Shown: positions 17,914 through 26,744, counted from the stretch's first letter. The stretch: DNA of 64,000 nucleotides from Meridianimarinicoccus marinus (GCF_040689105.1 NZ_JBFBVU010000017.1:23540-87539); one strand, 5' to 3'. The notes: generated from the letters alone by a model not told the origin. Numbers and translations: made by a program.

Positions 17914-18828
17914 ATGCCCAGCGTGACACCTTCTCCATTCTCGATCATCGGCCACCGGGGCGCGCGCGGTGTGCTGCCGGAAAACACCCTTGAGGGGTTT
18001 GCCGAGACCCTGGACATGGGCGTGCGTGCCCTGGAATTCGACGTGTTCCTGACCGCCGACGAGGTGCCGGTGGTGACCCATGATCCGCGCATCAGCCCGG
18101 TGATTGCCCGCGGCCCGGACGGCGATTGGGTGTCCGATCCCGGCCCCTACATCCGCGATCTGAGCCTGGCCGAGGTGCAATCCTATGACGTGGGCCGCCT
18201 GAAACCCGGCACGCCCTATGCCCTGCGCTTCCCCGATCAGGTGGCGCGGGACGGGCTGCACACGCCGACCTTCGCGGATCTGCTGGAGCTGATGACAGCC
18301 ACCGCAGACAGCGGCCCGGTGCTGGGCCTGATCGAGATCAAGTCCGATCCCACCGATCCGGCATTCTCGGACGTGGCGCATCGCTGTGCGGCGCGGATTT
18401 GCGAGATGTTGCAGCACCATCCCCTGCGCGACAGCATGCGGCTGCAATCCTTCGACTGGAACGTGCTGGCCCTTGCCGCCGCCATCGCGCCGGACCTGCC
18501 CCGATCCTATTTGACCAACACGGGCAGCGATCCGCTCAGCGAATATCCGAACTTCTACGAGGGCTCGCCCTGGCTGGTCGGATCCTTTGATCCCGAGCCG
18601 TGGAAGATGATCGACGCGCTCGGCGGTGTGGCCTGGGCGCCCTATCACACCCAGATCACCGCGGCCTCGGTCGCTGCTGCCCGCCGGGCCGGGCTGGAGG
18701 TCTATCCCTGGACCGTCAACACCGCCGAGGATCTTGAGCGGGTCATGGGCTTCGACGTCACCGGCACCATCACCGATTTTCCCGGTCGCGCGCTGCACCT
18801 TCAAGCCGGGGAACAGCGCCGCGCCTGA
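17914..18828 (+). CDS. Glycerophosphodiester phosphodiesterase
   Basis: A 304-residue GDPD-family enzyme that hydrolyses glycerophosphodiesters to glycerol-3-phosphate and an alcohol. Visible active-site pattern: H14-R15-G with P-E-N-T at 22-25, E41-x-D43 in the E-F-D-V-F-L-T-A-D segment, H56-D57, and the later I-E-I-K motif. ATG 17914 opens exactly at the conserved N-terminal strand. There is no strong ribosome site and no clear signal peptide, so a cytoplasmic (UgpQ-like) location is more likely than a periplasmic one. It stands alone, followed by a hairpin and then the redox cassette. Confidence 0.88.
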   Translation: MPSVTPSPFSIIGHRGARGVLPENTLEGFAETLDMGVRALEFDVFLTADEVPVVTHDPRISPVIARGPDGDWVSDPGPYIRDLSLAEVQSYDVGRLKPGTPYALRFPDQVARDGLHTPTFADLLELMTATADSGPVLGLIEIKSDPTDPAFSDVAHRCAARICEMLQHHPLRDSMRLQSFDWNVLALAAAIAPDLPRSYLTNTGSDPLSEYPNFYEGSPWLVGSFDPEPWKMIDALGGVAWAPYHTQITAASVAAARRAGLEVYPWTVNTAEDLERVMGFDVTGTITDFPGRALHLQAGEQRRA

Positions 18829-18854
18829 CGAAAGGTCAACCTTGCGTGAGCGCC

Positions 18855-18872
18855 CCCGCAAGGGCGGGTTCT
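18855..18872 (+). terminator. Possible terminator after the phosphodiesterase gene
   Basis: CCCGC (18855-18859) pairs with GCGGG (18864-18868) around an AAGG loop, followed by TTCTT. Short stem, plausible position 27 bases after the stop. Confidence 0.4.
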
Positions 18873-18934
18873 TCGATTATAACGGTTGAAACGCGCCCGT
18901 TCCGGCGTGCGTGCGGGAATTGGGAGAGACACCT

Positions 18935-19294
18935 GTGGCGGCATTTATCCTGTTGATCGGTCAGTTCTATCTTTACACGGGCGGGCTTGTCGCGGCGGTC
19001 TTCCTGCTGTGGGGCGCCGACCGGGTAGAGCCCAACCTGCGTGGCAGCTGGCTGGTCCGCCCGATGCTGGTGCCCGGCGCCGTGCTGCTGTGGCCGCTGG
19101 TGCTGTGGCGGTGGGCGCGGCTGGAAAAGGGCCGGGTCGATCCCTGCGCCCGGCATCTGCCGCCGCGCGGCGGTCAGGATCTGGCCGCGCTGATGCTGGC
19201 GCTGCTGATCCCGGTTGTTCTGTTCGGGGCGCTGGTGCTGCGTCAGGACGGACCGGTCGAGCGGCCCGCCACCCTGCTGGAGGCCCCGCAATGA
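18935..19294 (+). CDS. Small membrane protein of the Rieske/heme cassette
   Basis: A 119-residue integral membrane protein with three hydrophobic segments (about residues 3-27, 42-60 and 83-105) and a conserved-looking G-A-D-R-V-E-P-N-L-R-G segment between the first two. The GTG at 18935 is chosen over the GTG at 18911 because GGGAG sits eight bases upstream of it. Its stop overlaps the next ATG by four bases (ATGA), implying translational coupling with the Rieske protein. I recognise no family. It may be a structural subunit of the membrane redox complex, by context only. Confidence 0.65.
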   Translation: MAAFILLIGQFYLYTGGLVAAVFLLWGADRVEPNLRGSWLVRPMLVPGAVLLWPLVLWRWARLEKGRVDPCARHLPPRGGQDLAALMLALLIPVVLFGALVLRQDGPVERPATLLEAPQ

Positions 19295-20331
19295 GCGTGC
19301 GTTTCGTGCCGGTCCAGTGGAACCGCAACAAATGGGTCTACGACGGGCTGCTTCTGGCCGCGGTGATGGCCTATCTGACCCTGTTTCTGGGCTATGGGGC
19401 CGGCGCGGCGGACGCCACGCGCCCGGTGGACGGGGCGATCCTGCGGATGCGGGCCTTCGGCTCCTGCGCCTATTTCCTGCTGACCCTGATCCTGTGTATC
19501 GGTCCGCTGGCGCGGTTGGACCGGCGGTTTCTGCCGCTGCTCTACAACCGCCGCCATTTTGGCGTGCTGACCGCGGCGGTGGCCCTGACCCACGCGGTCT
19601 ATGTGGTGAACTGGTATTTCGCCTTCGCGCCGACGCCGCAGCTTGAGGCGCTGCTGGCCTCCAACACCTCTTACGGGCAGCTTCTGGGCTTCCCGATCGA
19701 GGCTTTGGGCATCTTCGCGCTGCTGTGCCTGCTGGTGCTGGCCGCCAGCAGCCACGATTTCTGGCTGTCGTTTCTGGGCGCACCGGTCTGGAAGCGGCTG
19801 CACCTGCTGATCTATCCGGCCTATCTGGCGGTGGTGGCGCATGTGGCGCTGGGGGCGTTGCAGGACGCGAAGAACCCCGGTTTCGCGATCTTCTTCGGGG
19901 CGGGTGCGATGGCAGTGTCGGTCCTGCATCTGGCGGCGTGGTGGCGGGCTCCGTCACGGCGCCGGGCCAAGGGCGACTGGGTGGCGGTCTGCGCGCCGGG
20001 CGACATCGCCGATCAGCGTGCCCGGATCATCCGCCTGCCCGACGGCGACCGAGCGGCGGTGTTCCGCGATGGCACCGCCTATTCGGCCCTGTCCAACGCC
20101 TGCGCCCACCAAGGCGGACCGCTGGGCGAAGGCCGTATCATCGACGGTTGCGTCACCTGCCCGTGGCACGGGTTCCAATACCGGATGCGCGACGGCTGTT
20201 CGCCCGCACCCTTCACCGAAAAAGTCCCGACGTACAATCTGCGCCTGCGCGACGGCGTGATCGAGATCGCGGCCAAAGCCAACCCGCCCGGCACTGCGGT
20301 GGACCCGTTGACTGTGGGAGACCCGGCATGA
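19291..20331 (+). CDS. MsrQ-like heme-b membrane domain fused to a Rieske 2Fe-2S domain
   Basis: A 346-residue fusion. Residues 15-218 form a ferric-reductase/MsrQ-like bundle of about six helices: R-R-x-x-G at 87-91, His101, W-K-R-L-H with His171, and His184 are in the places where MsrQ/YedZ proteins bind heme b. Residues 228-330 form a Rieske domain with C271-x-H273 and C290-x2-H293, the four ligands of a 2Fe-2S cluster. The fusion could pass electrons between a membrane quinone/heme site and a soluble or periplasmic partner. ATG 19291 overlaps the upstream stop, and the gene overlaps the next one by ATGA. Partner and substrate are unknown; no MsrP is nearby. Confidence 0.8.
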   Translation: MSVRFVPVQWNRNKWVYDGLLLAAVMAYLTLFLGYGAGAADATRPVDGAILRMRAFGSCAYFLLTLILCIGPLARLDRRFLPLLYNRRHFGVLTAAVALTHAVYVVNWYFAFAPTPQLEALLASNTSYGQLLGFPIEALGIFALLCLLVLAASSHDFWLSFLGAPVWKRLHLLIYPAYLAVVAHVALGALQDAKNPGFAIFFGAGAMAVSVLHLAAWWRAPSRRRAKGDWVAVCAPGDIADQRARIIRLPDGDRAAVFRDGTAYSALSNACAHQGGPLGEGRIIDGCVTCPWHGFQYRMRDGCSPAPFTEKVPTYNLRLRDGVIEIAAKANPPGTAVDPLTVGDPA

Positions 20332-21083
20332 GCACCCCCGGAAACGACGACCCGTTCTTCATCGGCTGGGCCAAGACGCCAGCTTCCCTGCGCGACTTGA
20401 TGATCGGCATTGGCCTGGGGCTGATCGTGTTGCTGGGGCTGGCGGGCTACATGGTGGCGGCAACGCAGGACGATCCCGGCGATGGCGCGTTCCGGGGCCG
20501 GGCCAGTGCCATCGGCGTGATGCAAGCCGCGCCCTATCCGGTGGTGCATGTGATCGAAAGCGAGGGCTACGCCCCCGGCGACAGCGTGCTGCTCAGCGGG
20601 TTTGGCAAGCGCGGCGTGCAGGACCGCGCCGCGCTTGTCGATGGCGCGGTGGTCGAGATCTCAGGCGTGCGCCTGCTGCGCGGCGACATCAAGGGGATGC
20701 AACTGAGCGGTGGCGACAACGGCCTGAAACCGGCGGACGGCGCCGCCGCCCTGCCCGAGCCAGTGGATCTGGGCCGCTGGCGCATCACCGGCGAGATCTG
20801 CGACGGGAAATGCCTGACCGGCGCCATGCGTCCCGGCCGCGGCCTTGCGCACAAGGCCTGTGCCAACCTGTGCCTGATCGGGGGCGTGCCGCCGGTCTTC
20901 GTCTCGACCGCCAAGGTCGACGGGGCCGAGTTCTTCCTGCTGGCGGATGCGGACGGCGGCCCGGTGACCGAGGCGATCCTCGATCACACTGCCATTCTGG
21001 TCGAGGTCGAGGGCCGGGTGGAACGACGCGGCACCCTGCATGTCTTCCGCATCGATCCCGAAACCCTGAAGGCGGCACCATGA
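20328..21083 (+). CDS. Membrane-anchored protein with paired C-x3-C motifs
   Basis: A 251-residue protein with one N-terminal membrane helix (about residues 22-44) and a probably periplasmic body. Residues 155-190 carry the motif G-E-I-C-D-G-K-C then K-A-C-A-N-L-C-L-I-G-G-V-P-P-V, so C158-x3-C162 and C178-x3-C182, with H175 close by. Four cysteines and a histidine suggest a metal, cluster or heme site, or a disulfide pair. I recall similar motifs in uncharacterised proteins but cannot name the family. Coupled by ATGA overlaps to the Rieske gene before it and the small gene after it. Confidence 0.7.
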   Translation: MSTPGNDDPFFIGWAKTPASLRDLMIGIGLGLIVLLGLAGYMVAATQDDPGDGAFRGRASAIGVMQAAPYPVVHVIESEGYAPGDSVLLSGFGKRGVQDRAALVDGAVVEISGVRLLRGDIKGMQLSGGDNGLKPADGAAALPEPVDLGRWRITGEICDGKCLTGAMRPGRGLAHKACANLCLIGGVPPVFVSTAKVDGAEFFLLADADGGPVTEAILDHTAILVEVEGRVERRGTLHVFRIDPETLKAAP

Positions 21084-21286
21084 TCGGGCGGGTGATTGGT
21101 GCGGCGCTGACCGTCGCGGCCTGCGGCGGCATCTGGTGGGCCTATGAGAACATCGACCTGCTGCGCGGCAGTTTCTGGTGGGAATACCGCTATATCATCC
21201 TGTTGTCCGGCGCGGTGCTGGCCCTGAGCCTGCTGGACAGCCTGTTGGAGCGGATCAAGGCGCTGTGGTCGAAAATCCGGCGATAA
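21080..21286 (+). CDS. 68-residue two-helix membrane protein, last gene of the cassette
   Basis: Starts at ATG 21080, overlapping the previous stop by four bases. It has two hydrophobic segments (about 4-21 and 36-54) and a basic C-terminus ending K-I-R-R. Too short for family assignment, but the third consecutive ATGA overlap strongly supports a real gene in the same operon. A strong hairpin begins ten bases after its stop. Confidence 0.65.
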   Translation: MIGRVIGAALTVAACGGIWWAYENIDLLRGSFWWEYRYIILLSGAVLALSLLDSLLERIKALWSKIRR

Positions 21287-21295
21287 CGCAGTCTT

Positions 21296-21318
21296 TCCAC
21301 GGCGGGGGCCGTGGATTT
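21296..21318 (+). terminator. Terminator of the Rieske/heme cassette
   Basis: TCCACGGC (21296-21303) pairs perfectly with GCCGTGGA (21308-21315) around GGGG, followed by TTT. It lies ten bases after the last gene of the cassette. Confidence 0.6.
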
Positions 21319-21418
21319 GACACACATCATCACTGGCTTTTGCCGGGGCTGCTAAGGTCGGTCTGCCCCTGCCGGACACTCGTCCGTGGGCCGCCCCCGA
21401 TTGCCAAGGATGCCCGTG

Positions 21419-23149
21419 ATGTCCGACCCCCTTGCCACCGCCGACCCCCACACCCATGACACGCTGGACCGTGCCACCCGTGTCGCCGCCGCGCGGATCA
21501 CGCGGGGGATCTCTCCGAATGCCGCGCGCGCGGCCTGGGCAGACTGGGCGGCACATCTCGCCTATGCCCCCGGCCGCCGCTGGGATCTGACCGAACGGGC
21601 GATCCGGAACACCACGCGGGCGATGATGGCCAGCGCCGGGCTGGACGAGGGGTTCACCCCCGCCCCCGGCGATCACCGGTTCCGGGATCCGGCGTGGAAC
21701 GACTATCCCTATCGCATCTGGAAGAACTGGTATCTGTCGCAAGAGGACTGGTGGAACCATGCGACCTGGGGCATTCGCGGAATGCGGCCGCGCAGCGTTG
21801 ATCGAGTGAACTTCATGGCCCGGCAAGTGCTGGACATGGTGTCTCCGTCGAACTCTCCGATGCTGAACCCCGAGATCCTGAACCGCACCCGCGCCACCGG
21901 CGGCGCCAATCTGGTCACGGGGATGCAGAACGCGGTGAGTGACGTGGCCGCGCAGTTGCGCAACGATCCGCAGGCCCCGTCCGAGGCGTTTCAGGTCGGC
22001 CGCAACCTGGCCGTCACCCCCGGACAGGTGGTGTTCCGCAACCATCTGATCGAATTGCTGCAATACAGCCCGCAGACCGAACGGGTCCATGCCGAGCCGA
22101 TCCTGATCGTGCCCGCGTGGATCATGAAATACTACATCCTCGATCTCAGCCAGACCAATTCGCTGATCGGCTGGCTGGTGGCGCAGGGCTTCACGGTCTT
22201 TTGCATCTCGTGGCGCAACCCGACGCCCGAAGATCGCAATCTGGGGCTGGAGGATTATCGCCGGATGGGGGTCATGGTGGCGCTGGACGCGGTGCGCAGG
22301 ATCAACGGGCCAGCGCGCGTGCACGCCTGCGGCTACTGTCTGGGCGGCACCATCCTGTCGATCGCGGCGGCCACCATGGCGCGCGATGGCGATGACCGGC
22401 TGGCCTCGATCACGCTGCTGGCCGCACAGACCGACTTTTCGGAAGCGGGCGAGCTGATGATGTTCATGGACGAAAGCCAGGTCGCCTTTCTTGAGGACAT
22501 GATGTGGGATCAGGGCGTGCTGGACCAGAAGCAGATGGCCGGCGCTTTCCAGATGCTGCGTGCGCAAGATCTGGTCTGGACCCGCGCCGTGCGCCGGTAT
22601 TTCCTGGGCGAGGAAGAGCATGAGTTCGACATCTCGGCCTGGAACGCCGATGCGACGCGAATGCCCTACCGGATGCACGCCGAATACCTGCGCGGGCTGT
22701 TCCTGGAAAACCGGCTGACCGCGGGACGGTTCGCAGTTGAAGGCCGGGTCATCGCGCTGCGTGACATCACGGCCCCCTTCTTCGTGGTCGGCACGGAACA
22801 GGATCACATCGCGCCGTGGCGGTCGGTCTACAAGGCGACGCTGTTCACCGAATCCGACCTGTCCTTCGTGCTGACCAGCGGCGGCCACAATGGCGGTATT
22901 CTCAGCGTGCCGGGCAAGCCGCACCGGCACTACCGGATGGGACACCGCCCGGTCGGACGGCGCTATATGGACCCCGACAGCTGGCAGGAAGGGCATCCGC
23001 AGATCGACGGCGCGTGGTGGACGGCCTGGGCCGACTGGCTGGCGGGCAAGTCCGCGCCCGAAACGGTGGCACCGCCGCCCATGGGCAACCGCGCCGAGGG
23101 TCTGGCCCCGCTGATGCCCGCACCGGGCAGCTATGTGCTGCAGCGCTAG
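21419..23149 (+). CDS. phaC: Poly(3-hydroxyalkanoate) synthase
   Basis: A 576-residue class I-type PHA synthase that polymerises hydroxyacyl-CoA into storage polyester. The lipase-like box G-Y-C-L-G-G lies at 305-310 with nucleophile Cys307, the catalytic Asp is D462 (Q-D-H-I-A-P-W) and the general base His490 (S-G-G-H-N-G-G). The N-terminal domain has the family signature F-x-V-G-R-N-L-A-V-T-P-G-x-V-V-x-x-N (191-208). ATG 21419 is chosen because AAGGA is eight bases upstream; the ATG at 21410 is too close to it. No phasin, depolymerase or regulator is adjacent. The 3' end overlaps the convergent next gene by four bases. Confidence 0.9.
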   Translation: MSDPLATADPHTHDTLDRATRVAAARITRGISPNAARAAWADWAAHLAYAPGRRWDLTERAIRNTTRAMMASAGLDEGFTPAPGDHRFRDPAWNDYPYRIWKNWYLSQEDWWNHATWGIRGMRPRSVDRVNFMARQVLDMVSPSNSPMLNPEILNRTRATGGANLVTGMQNAVSDVAAQLRNDPQAPSEAFQVGRNLAVTPGQVVFRNHLIELLQYSPQTERVHAEPILIVPAWIMKYYILDLSQTNSLIGWLVAQGFTVFCISWRNPTPEDRNLGLEDYRRMGVMVALDAVRRINGPARVHACGYCLGGTILSIAAATMARDGDDRLASITLLAAQTDFSEAGELMMFMDESQVAFLEDMMWDQGVLDQKQMAGAFQMLRAQDLVWTRAVRRYFLGEEEHEFDISAWNADATRMPYRMHAEYLRGLFLENRLTAGRFAVEGRVIALRDITAPFFVVGTEQDHIAPWRSVYKATLFTESDLSFVLTSGGHNGGILSVPGKPHRHYRMGHRPVGRRYMDPDSWQEGHPQIDGAWWTAWADWLAGKSAPETVAPPPMGNRAEGLAPLMPAPGSYVLQR

Positions 23150-24762
23150 GGCCGGCCAAGCCCGCCATAGGGGATACCGGTCAGATCCGACATCTCGCGC
23201 TTCCAGGTGGTCAGGTCGTCGGCGTTGAATTTCGACAGATGGTCGTGACCGCAGGCGCGGGCCATGACTTGCATCAGTTCGGTGGCGGCCTCGAAGAAAT
23301 TGGCCAGCCGCCGCGCGGATTTCTCGACCACCAGCCGGTTGACCAGTTCGGGCTTCTGGGTGGCGATGCCGACCGGGCAGTTGTTGGTGTGGCAGGCGCG
23401 CATGGCGATGCAGCCGATGGCCTGCATGGCCGAGTTCGACAGCGCCACCGCATCGGCGCCAAGCGCCAGTGCCTTGATGAAATCCGCCGGTTTGCGCAGC
23501 CCGCCGGTGATGACCAGCGTCACATCGGACCGGCCCAGCACATCCAGATGCAGCCGCGCACGCGCCAGCGCCGGGATTGTCGGCACCGAGATATTGTCGC
23601 GGAACAGGATCGGCGCGGCTCCGGTGCCGCCGCCGCGCCCGTCGAGGATGATATAGTCCACGCCCACTTCAAGGGCGGCGTCGATGTCCTTCTCGATGTG
23701 CTGGGCGCTCAGCTTGTAGCCGATGGGAATGCCCCCGGTTCGTACGCGAACTTCGTCGGCGAAGTCCTTGATCTGGCGCGGTTCCGTCCAATCCGGAAAG
23801 CGTGGCGGCGAGATCGCATCGGTGCCTTCCTCCAGACCCCGAACCTCGGCGATCTTGCCCACCACCTTCTTGCCCGGCAGATGGCCGCCAGTGCCGGTCT
23901 TGGCGCCCTGACCACCCTTGAAGTGAAACGCCTGCACGCGGGCCAGCTTGTCCCAGTCGAACCCGAAACGGGCCGAGGCCAGTTCGTAGAAATAGCGCGA
24001 GTTCATCTGCTGCTCTTCGGGCAGCATGCCGCCCTCGCCCGAGCAGATACCGGTGCCCGCCAGTTCCGCGCCGCGCGCCAGCGACAGTTTCGCCGGTTCC
24101 GACAGCGCGCCAAAGCTCATGTCCGACACGAACAGCGGGATCTTCAGGGTCAGCGGCTTGGCGCAGTTGGGGCCGATCACCACCTCGGTGCCGACGGCGT
24201 CGTCGTCCAGCAGCGGCGCACGGTGCAATTGCGCCGTCAGGAGCTGGATGTCGTCCCAATCGGGCAGCTGCGTGCGCGGCACGCCCATGGCCTCCACCGC
24301 GCCGTGATGGCCGGTCTTTTTCAGGCCGCTGCGGGCGTAGGCCTGGATCAGCCCGGCATAGGGTTCTTCCTCGGTGCCATGGGAGGTGTCGGCGTAAAGC
24401 CCCAGATAGGCGTCGCGGTTGAACGGCTGGGGGTTGTCCTGCTGCCAGGCCAGGATCTCGTCCTCATCGACGACGATATTGCCGGCCTCGACCCAGCAGG
24501 TGAACTTCGGCAGCTTTTCCTCGTTGGCGTATTCCGACACGCCGGTGTCCAGCCGGTAGTCCCAGTCGTGGACGCCGCAGATCAGGTTGCGCCCGCGCAC
24601 GAACCCGTCCGACATCAGCGCGCCGCGGTGCAGGCAGCGGCCATAGAAGACCGAGACCTCGTCGTCAAAGCGCACCACCACCAGATCGACCTCTCCGACC
24701 AGCGCATATTGCGGGTCGCGGTCGGGCAGGTCGTCGTAACGGGCAATCTGGATCTTCTTCAT
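23146..24762 (-). CDS. Rieske domain fused to a glutamate-synthase-type FMN-binding domain
   Basis: A 538-residue fusion. Residues 1-110 form a Rieske domain (C43-x-H45, C62-x2-H65). From about 180 onward it matches the GltB central/FMN domain: S-D-M-S-F-G-A-L-S, G-E-G-G, G-Q-G-A-K-x-G-x-G-G, D-G-R-G-G-G-T-G-A-A-P and a cysteine-bearing A-C-H-T-N-N-C-P-V-G-I-A-T-Q motif. Such stand-alone FMN glutamate-synthase-family proteins lack the glutaminase domain, so ammonia-dependent glutamate synthesis is possible but unproven. AGGAG lies eight bases before the ATG. The antiporter gene upstream ends inside its start (four-base overlap), so the two are co-translated. Confidence 0.82.
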   Translation of the reverse strand: MKKIQIARYDDLPDRDPQYALVGEVDLVVVRFDDEVSVFYGRCLHRGALMSDGFVRGRNLICGVHDWDYRLDTGVSEYANEEKLPKFTCWVEAGNIVVDEDEILAWQQDNPQPFNRDAYLGLYADTSHGTEEEPYAGLIQAYARSGLKKTGHHGAVEAMGVPRTQLPDWDDIQLLTAQLHRAPLLDDDAVGTEVVIGPNCAKPLTLKIPLFVSDMSFGALSEPAKLSLARGAELAGTGICSGEGGMLPEEQQMNSRYFYELASARFGFDWDKLARVQAFHFKGGQGAKTGTGGHLPGKKVVGKIAEVRGLEEGTDAISPPRFPDWTEPRQIKDFADEVRVRTGGIPIGYKLSAQHIEKDIDAALEVGVDYIILDGRGGGTGAAPILFRDNISVPTIPALARARLHLDVLGRSDVTLVITGGLRKPADFIKALALGADAVALSNSAMQAIGCIAMRACHTNNCPVGIATQKPELVNRLVVEKSARRLANFFEAATELMQVMARACGHDHLSKFNADDLTTWKREMSDLTGIPYGGLGRP

Positions 24763-26042
24763 GGGTTCTCTCCTGAGCGGGGGACGTTTCGGGGGCGCAG
24801 ATAGCGGGTGCGCAGCGGTTTGGCCGAAGCCTTGATCGGGGTCAGTTCGGCCTTGGGCGTCAGTTCCGACAGGCGCGCGGCATAGGCGCGGGCGGCGGGC
24901 ACGGCGGTCAGCCCGTGCAGAAGCGCGCTGATCCAGACCGTGTTGATGGCAAGAAACAGGATCTTTTCACCCCATTCCGCTCCGATATCGGGCATCACCG
25001 TGAAGGCAAACAGCGCCGTGGCCAGACCGCGCGGGCCGAACCAGCCGAAGAAGACTTTGGTCATGGGCGAGGCATCGGTGCCCGCCAGCGACAGCCAGAT
25101 CGCCAGCGGCCTTGTGATGAACAGGCTGGCCAGGATCACCGCCAGTTCGCCCAGCCCCAGGTGCGGCAGCGCATCGGGCACCAGCGTGACCCCCAGCAGG
25201 AAAAAGGCGCCCCAGGCCAGCATCTGGCCCTCGTTCTCGGTGAATTCATAGACGAAGTGGCACCGGTCCTTGACCACATGGCCAAAGACCAGCCCGCCGG
25301 TAAAGGCCGCGATGAAGCCGTTGCCGCCGATCAGATCGGCCAGCAGATAGGTGCCTGTGGCCAGCGCGATGGCGCCGATGCCCTCATATGCTTTCGACGT
25401 GGCGCGGGTATCCTTGGCCCAGATCAGCAACCGCCCGCCCAGCCAGCCAATGGCGATGCCCGCCAGCGGCCCGAGCGTCAGTTGCTTCATCCCGAAGATG
25501 GCCCAGTCGCGCGCGTCGTTGGTGACGATGGATCCGGCGATCGAGGCCAGCAACAGGATCAGCGGCAGCGCCAGACCATCGTTCAGGCCGCTTTCCACGG
25601 TCAGCGCCCGGCGCGGACGTTCCGGCACGTCGGGGTTCGACACCACCGCCTGCCCCAGGGCGGCATCCGTGGGGGTCAGGATGGCGGCCATCAGCAGCGC
25701 GAAGATCAGCGGCCAGTCGGGCAGGATCAGGTGAATGGCCCCCGCCCCCAGCAGCCAGGCCAGCGGCAGCCCCAGCAGCAACATGCGCACGGGCCATTGA
25801 TGGCTGCGGGCCAACACGCGCAGGTTGGTCTGGGCAGCGTCCAGAAACAGCAGCAGGATCAGCGCCAGTTCGGCCACCACATGCAGGGCTTCTTCGCCAT
25901 AGACCGCATCGTACAGCCCCGCCTGGTTCAGGACGACGCCGAGCGCGATGAAGATCATCGGGCCGGTCACCATCGTCCGTTCCAGCCGCTTGCCGAACAT
26001 GCAGTAGGCAGCGGTGACCAAGCACAGCAGGATCAATCCCAT
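24759..26042 (-). CDS. Na+/H+ (cation:proton) antiporter, CPA1/NhaP type
   Basis: A 427-residue polytopic membrane protein with about 11-12 helices. The antiporter core motifs T-P-T-D-A-A-L-G and E-S-G-L-N-D-G-L-A-L-P are present; their aspartates bind Na+ and protons in this family. AAGGA lies six bases before the ATG. The short cytoplasmic tail (about 40 residues) lacks any TrkA domain. It is followed, with overlap, by the Rieske-GltB-like gene, an odd partner for an antiporter. Confidence 0.88.
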   Translation of the reverse strand: MGLILLCLVTAAYCMFGKRLERTMVTGPMIFIALGVVLNQAGLYDAVYGEEALHVVAELALILLLFLDAAQTNLRVLARSHQWPVRMLLLGLPLAWLLGAGAIHLILPDWPLIFALLMAAILTPTDAALGQAVVSNPDVPERPRRALTVESGLNDGLALPLILLLASIAGSIVTNDARDWAIFGMKQLTLGPLAGIAIGWLGGRLLIWAKDTRATSKAYEGIGAIALATGTYLLADLIGGNGFIAAFTGGLVFGHVVKDRCHFVYEFTENEGQMLAWGAFFLLGVTLVPDALPHLGLGELAVILASLFITRPLAIWLSLAGTDASPMTKVFFGWFGPRGLATALFAFTVMPDIGAEWGEKILFLAINTVWISALLHGLTAVPAARAYAARLSELTPKAELTPIKASAKPLRTRYLRPRNVPRSGENP

Positions 26043-26138
26043 CCCGGTTCCTTCCTTCCGGCGCTCACACCGGGTGTTTCGCCGACGATACCGTCAACGG
26101 GCGCTTTCGCTAAGTCACGATAGCTGAACGAAATGCGA

Positions 26139-26597
26139 TCACCCCGGTCGATGTGCCGTGTCGTCCATCAGGGCTTCGAAGGCGGCGCGGCGCTTGCCGT
26201 CGATGGCGGTGGGACGGTGGGTGTCGCGGCGCACGTAGACATGGACGAAAAAGCCCTCGGCGGCAGCAGTCTGATCGTCGTTGGCAAACAGCCCGATCTC
26301 GAACCGGACCGAGCTGTTGCCCAGCTTGCCGATGCGCAGCCCGGCGGTCACGAGGTCGGGAAAGCGCAGTTCGGCGAAATAGCGGCAGCCGGTTTCCACC
26401 ACCAGCCCGTAACTGTCCGAAGTGCGCGGATCCAGCAGACCCTCCTCCATCAGCCAGCCGTTCACCGCCGTGTCGAACAGCGAATAATGGATGACATTGT
26501 TCACATGGCCGTAGACGTCCGTGTCCATCCAGCGGGTCTGAAGCGGGCGGAACACGTGAAACCGGTCCCGCGTGGAAGGTGTCTGTCTGTCGCTCAT
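26139..26597 (-). CDS. Acyl-CoA thioesterase, 4HBT (YbgC/FadM-like)
   Basis: A 152-residue hot-dog-fold protein. The motif T-R-W-M-D-T-D-V-Y-G-H-V-N-N carries the catalytic Asp of the 4-hydroxybenzoyl-CoA thioesterase family. ATG 26597 is preceded by GGGAGG. The open frame extends 24 codons upstream to 26669, but that stretch lacks family similarity. It would hydrolyse short or medium acyl-CoA; the substrate is not visible. It stands alone, 147 bases after the methylamine operon. Confidence 0.82.
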   Translation of the reverse strand: MSDRQTPSTRDRFHVFRPLQTRWMDTDVYGHVNNVIHYSLFDTAVNGWLMEEGLLDPRTSDSYGLVVETGCRYFAELRFPDLVTAGLRIGKLGNSSVRFEIGLFANDDQTAAAEGFFVHVYVRRDTHRPTAIDGKRRAAFEALMDDTAHRPG

Positions 26598-26656
26598 GCC
26601 CGAATGCCTCCCGCTATCCCCGACGCGGACAAGCCACGCCAAACGCTTGAAATCAG

Positions 26657-26675
26657 GGGGCGGCGACACCGCCCC
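26657..26675 (-). terminator. Hairpin after the methylated-amine operon
   Basis: GGGGCGG and CCGCCCC form a perfect 7-bp stem with a 5-base loop, about 70 bases downstream of the last operon gene on the minus strand and before the thioesterase start. No strong T-run. Confidence 0.45.
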
Positions 26676-26744
26676 TTTGGCCGCAGCATTGCCGTAAACC
26701 GGGGGTGGCGCAAGTTGGCAGTGGCTCTGGCCTGTGGTCCTTCC

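Noticed and set aside
21317..21345. TTGACA at 21317 as a promoter for phaC
   Set aside because: There is no acceptable -10 box 16-18 bases downstream, and the sequence overlaps the terminator of the previous operon.
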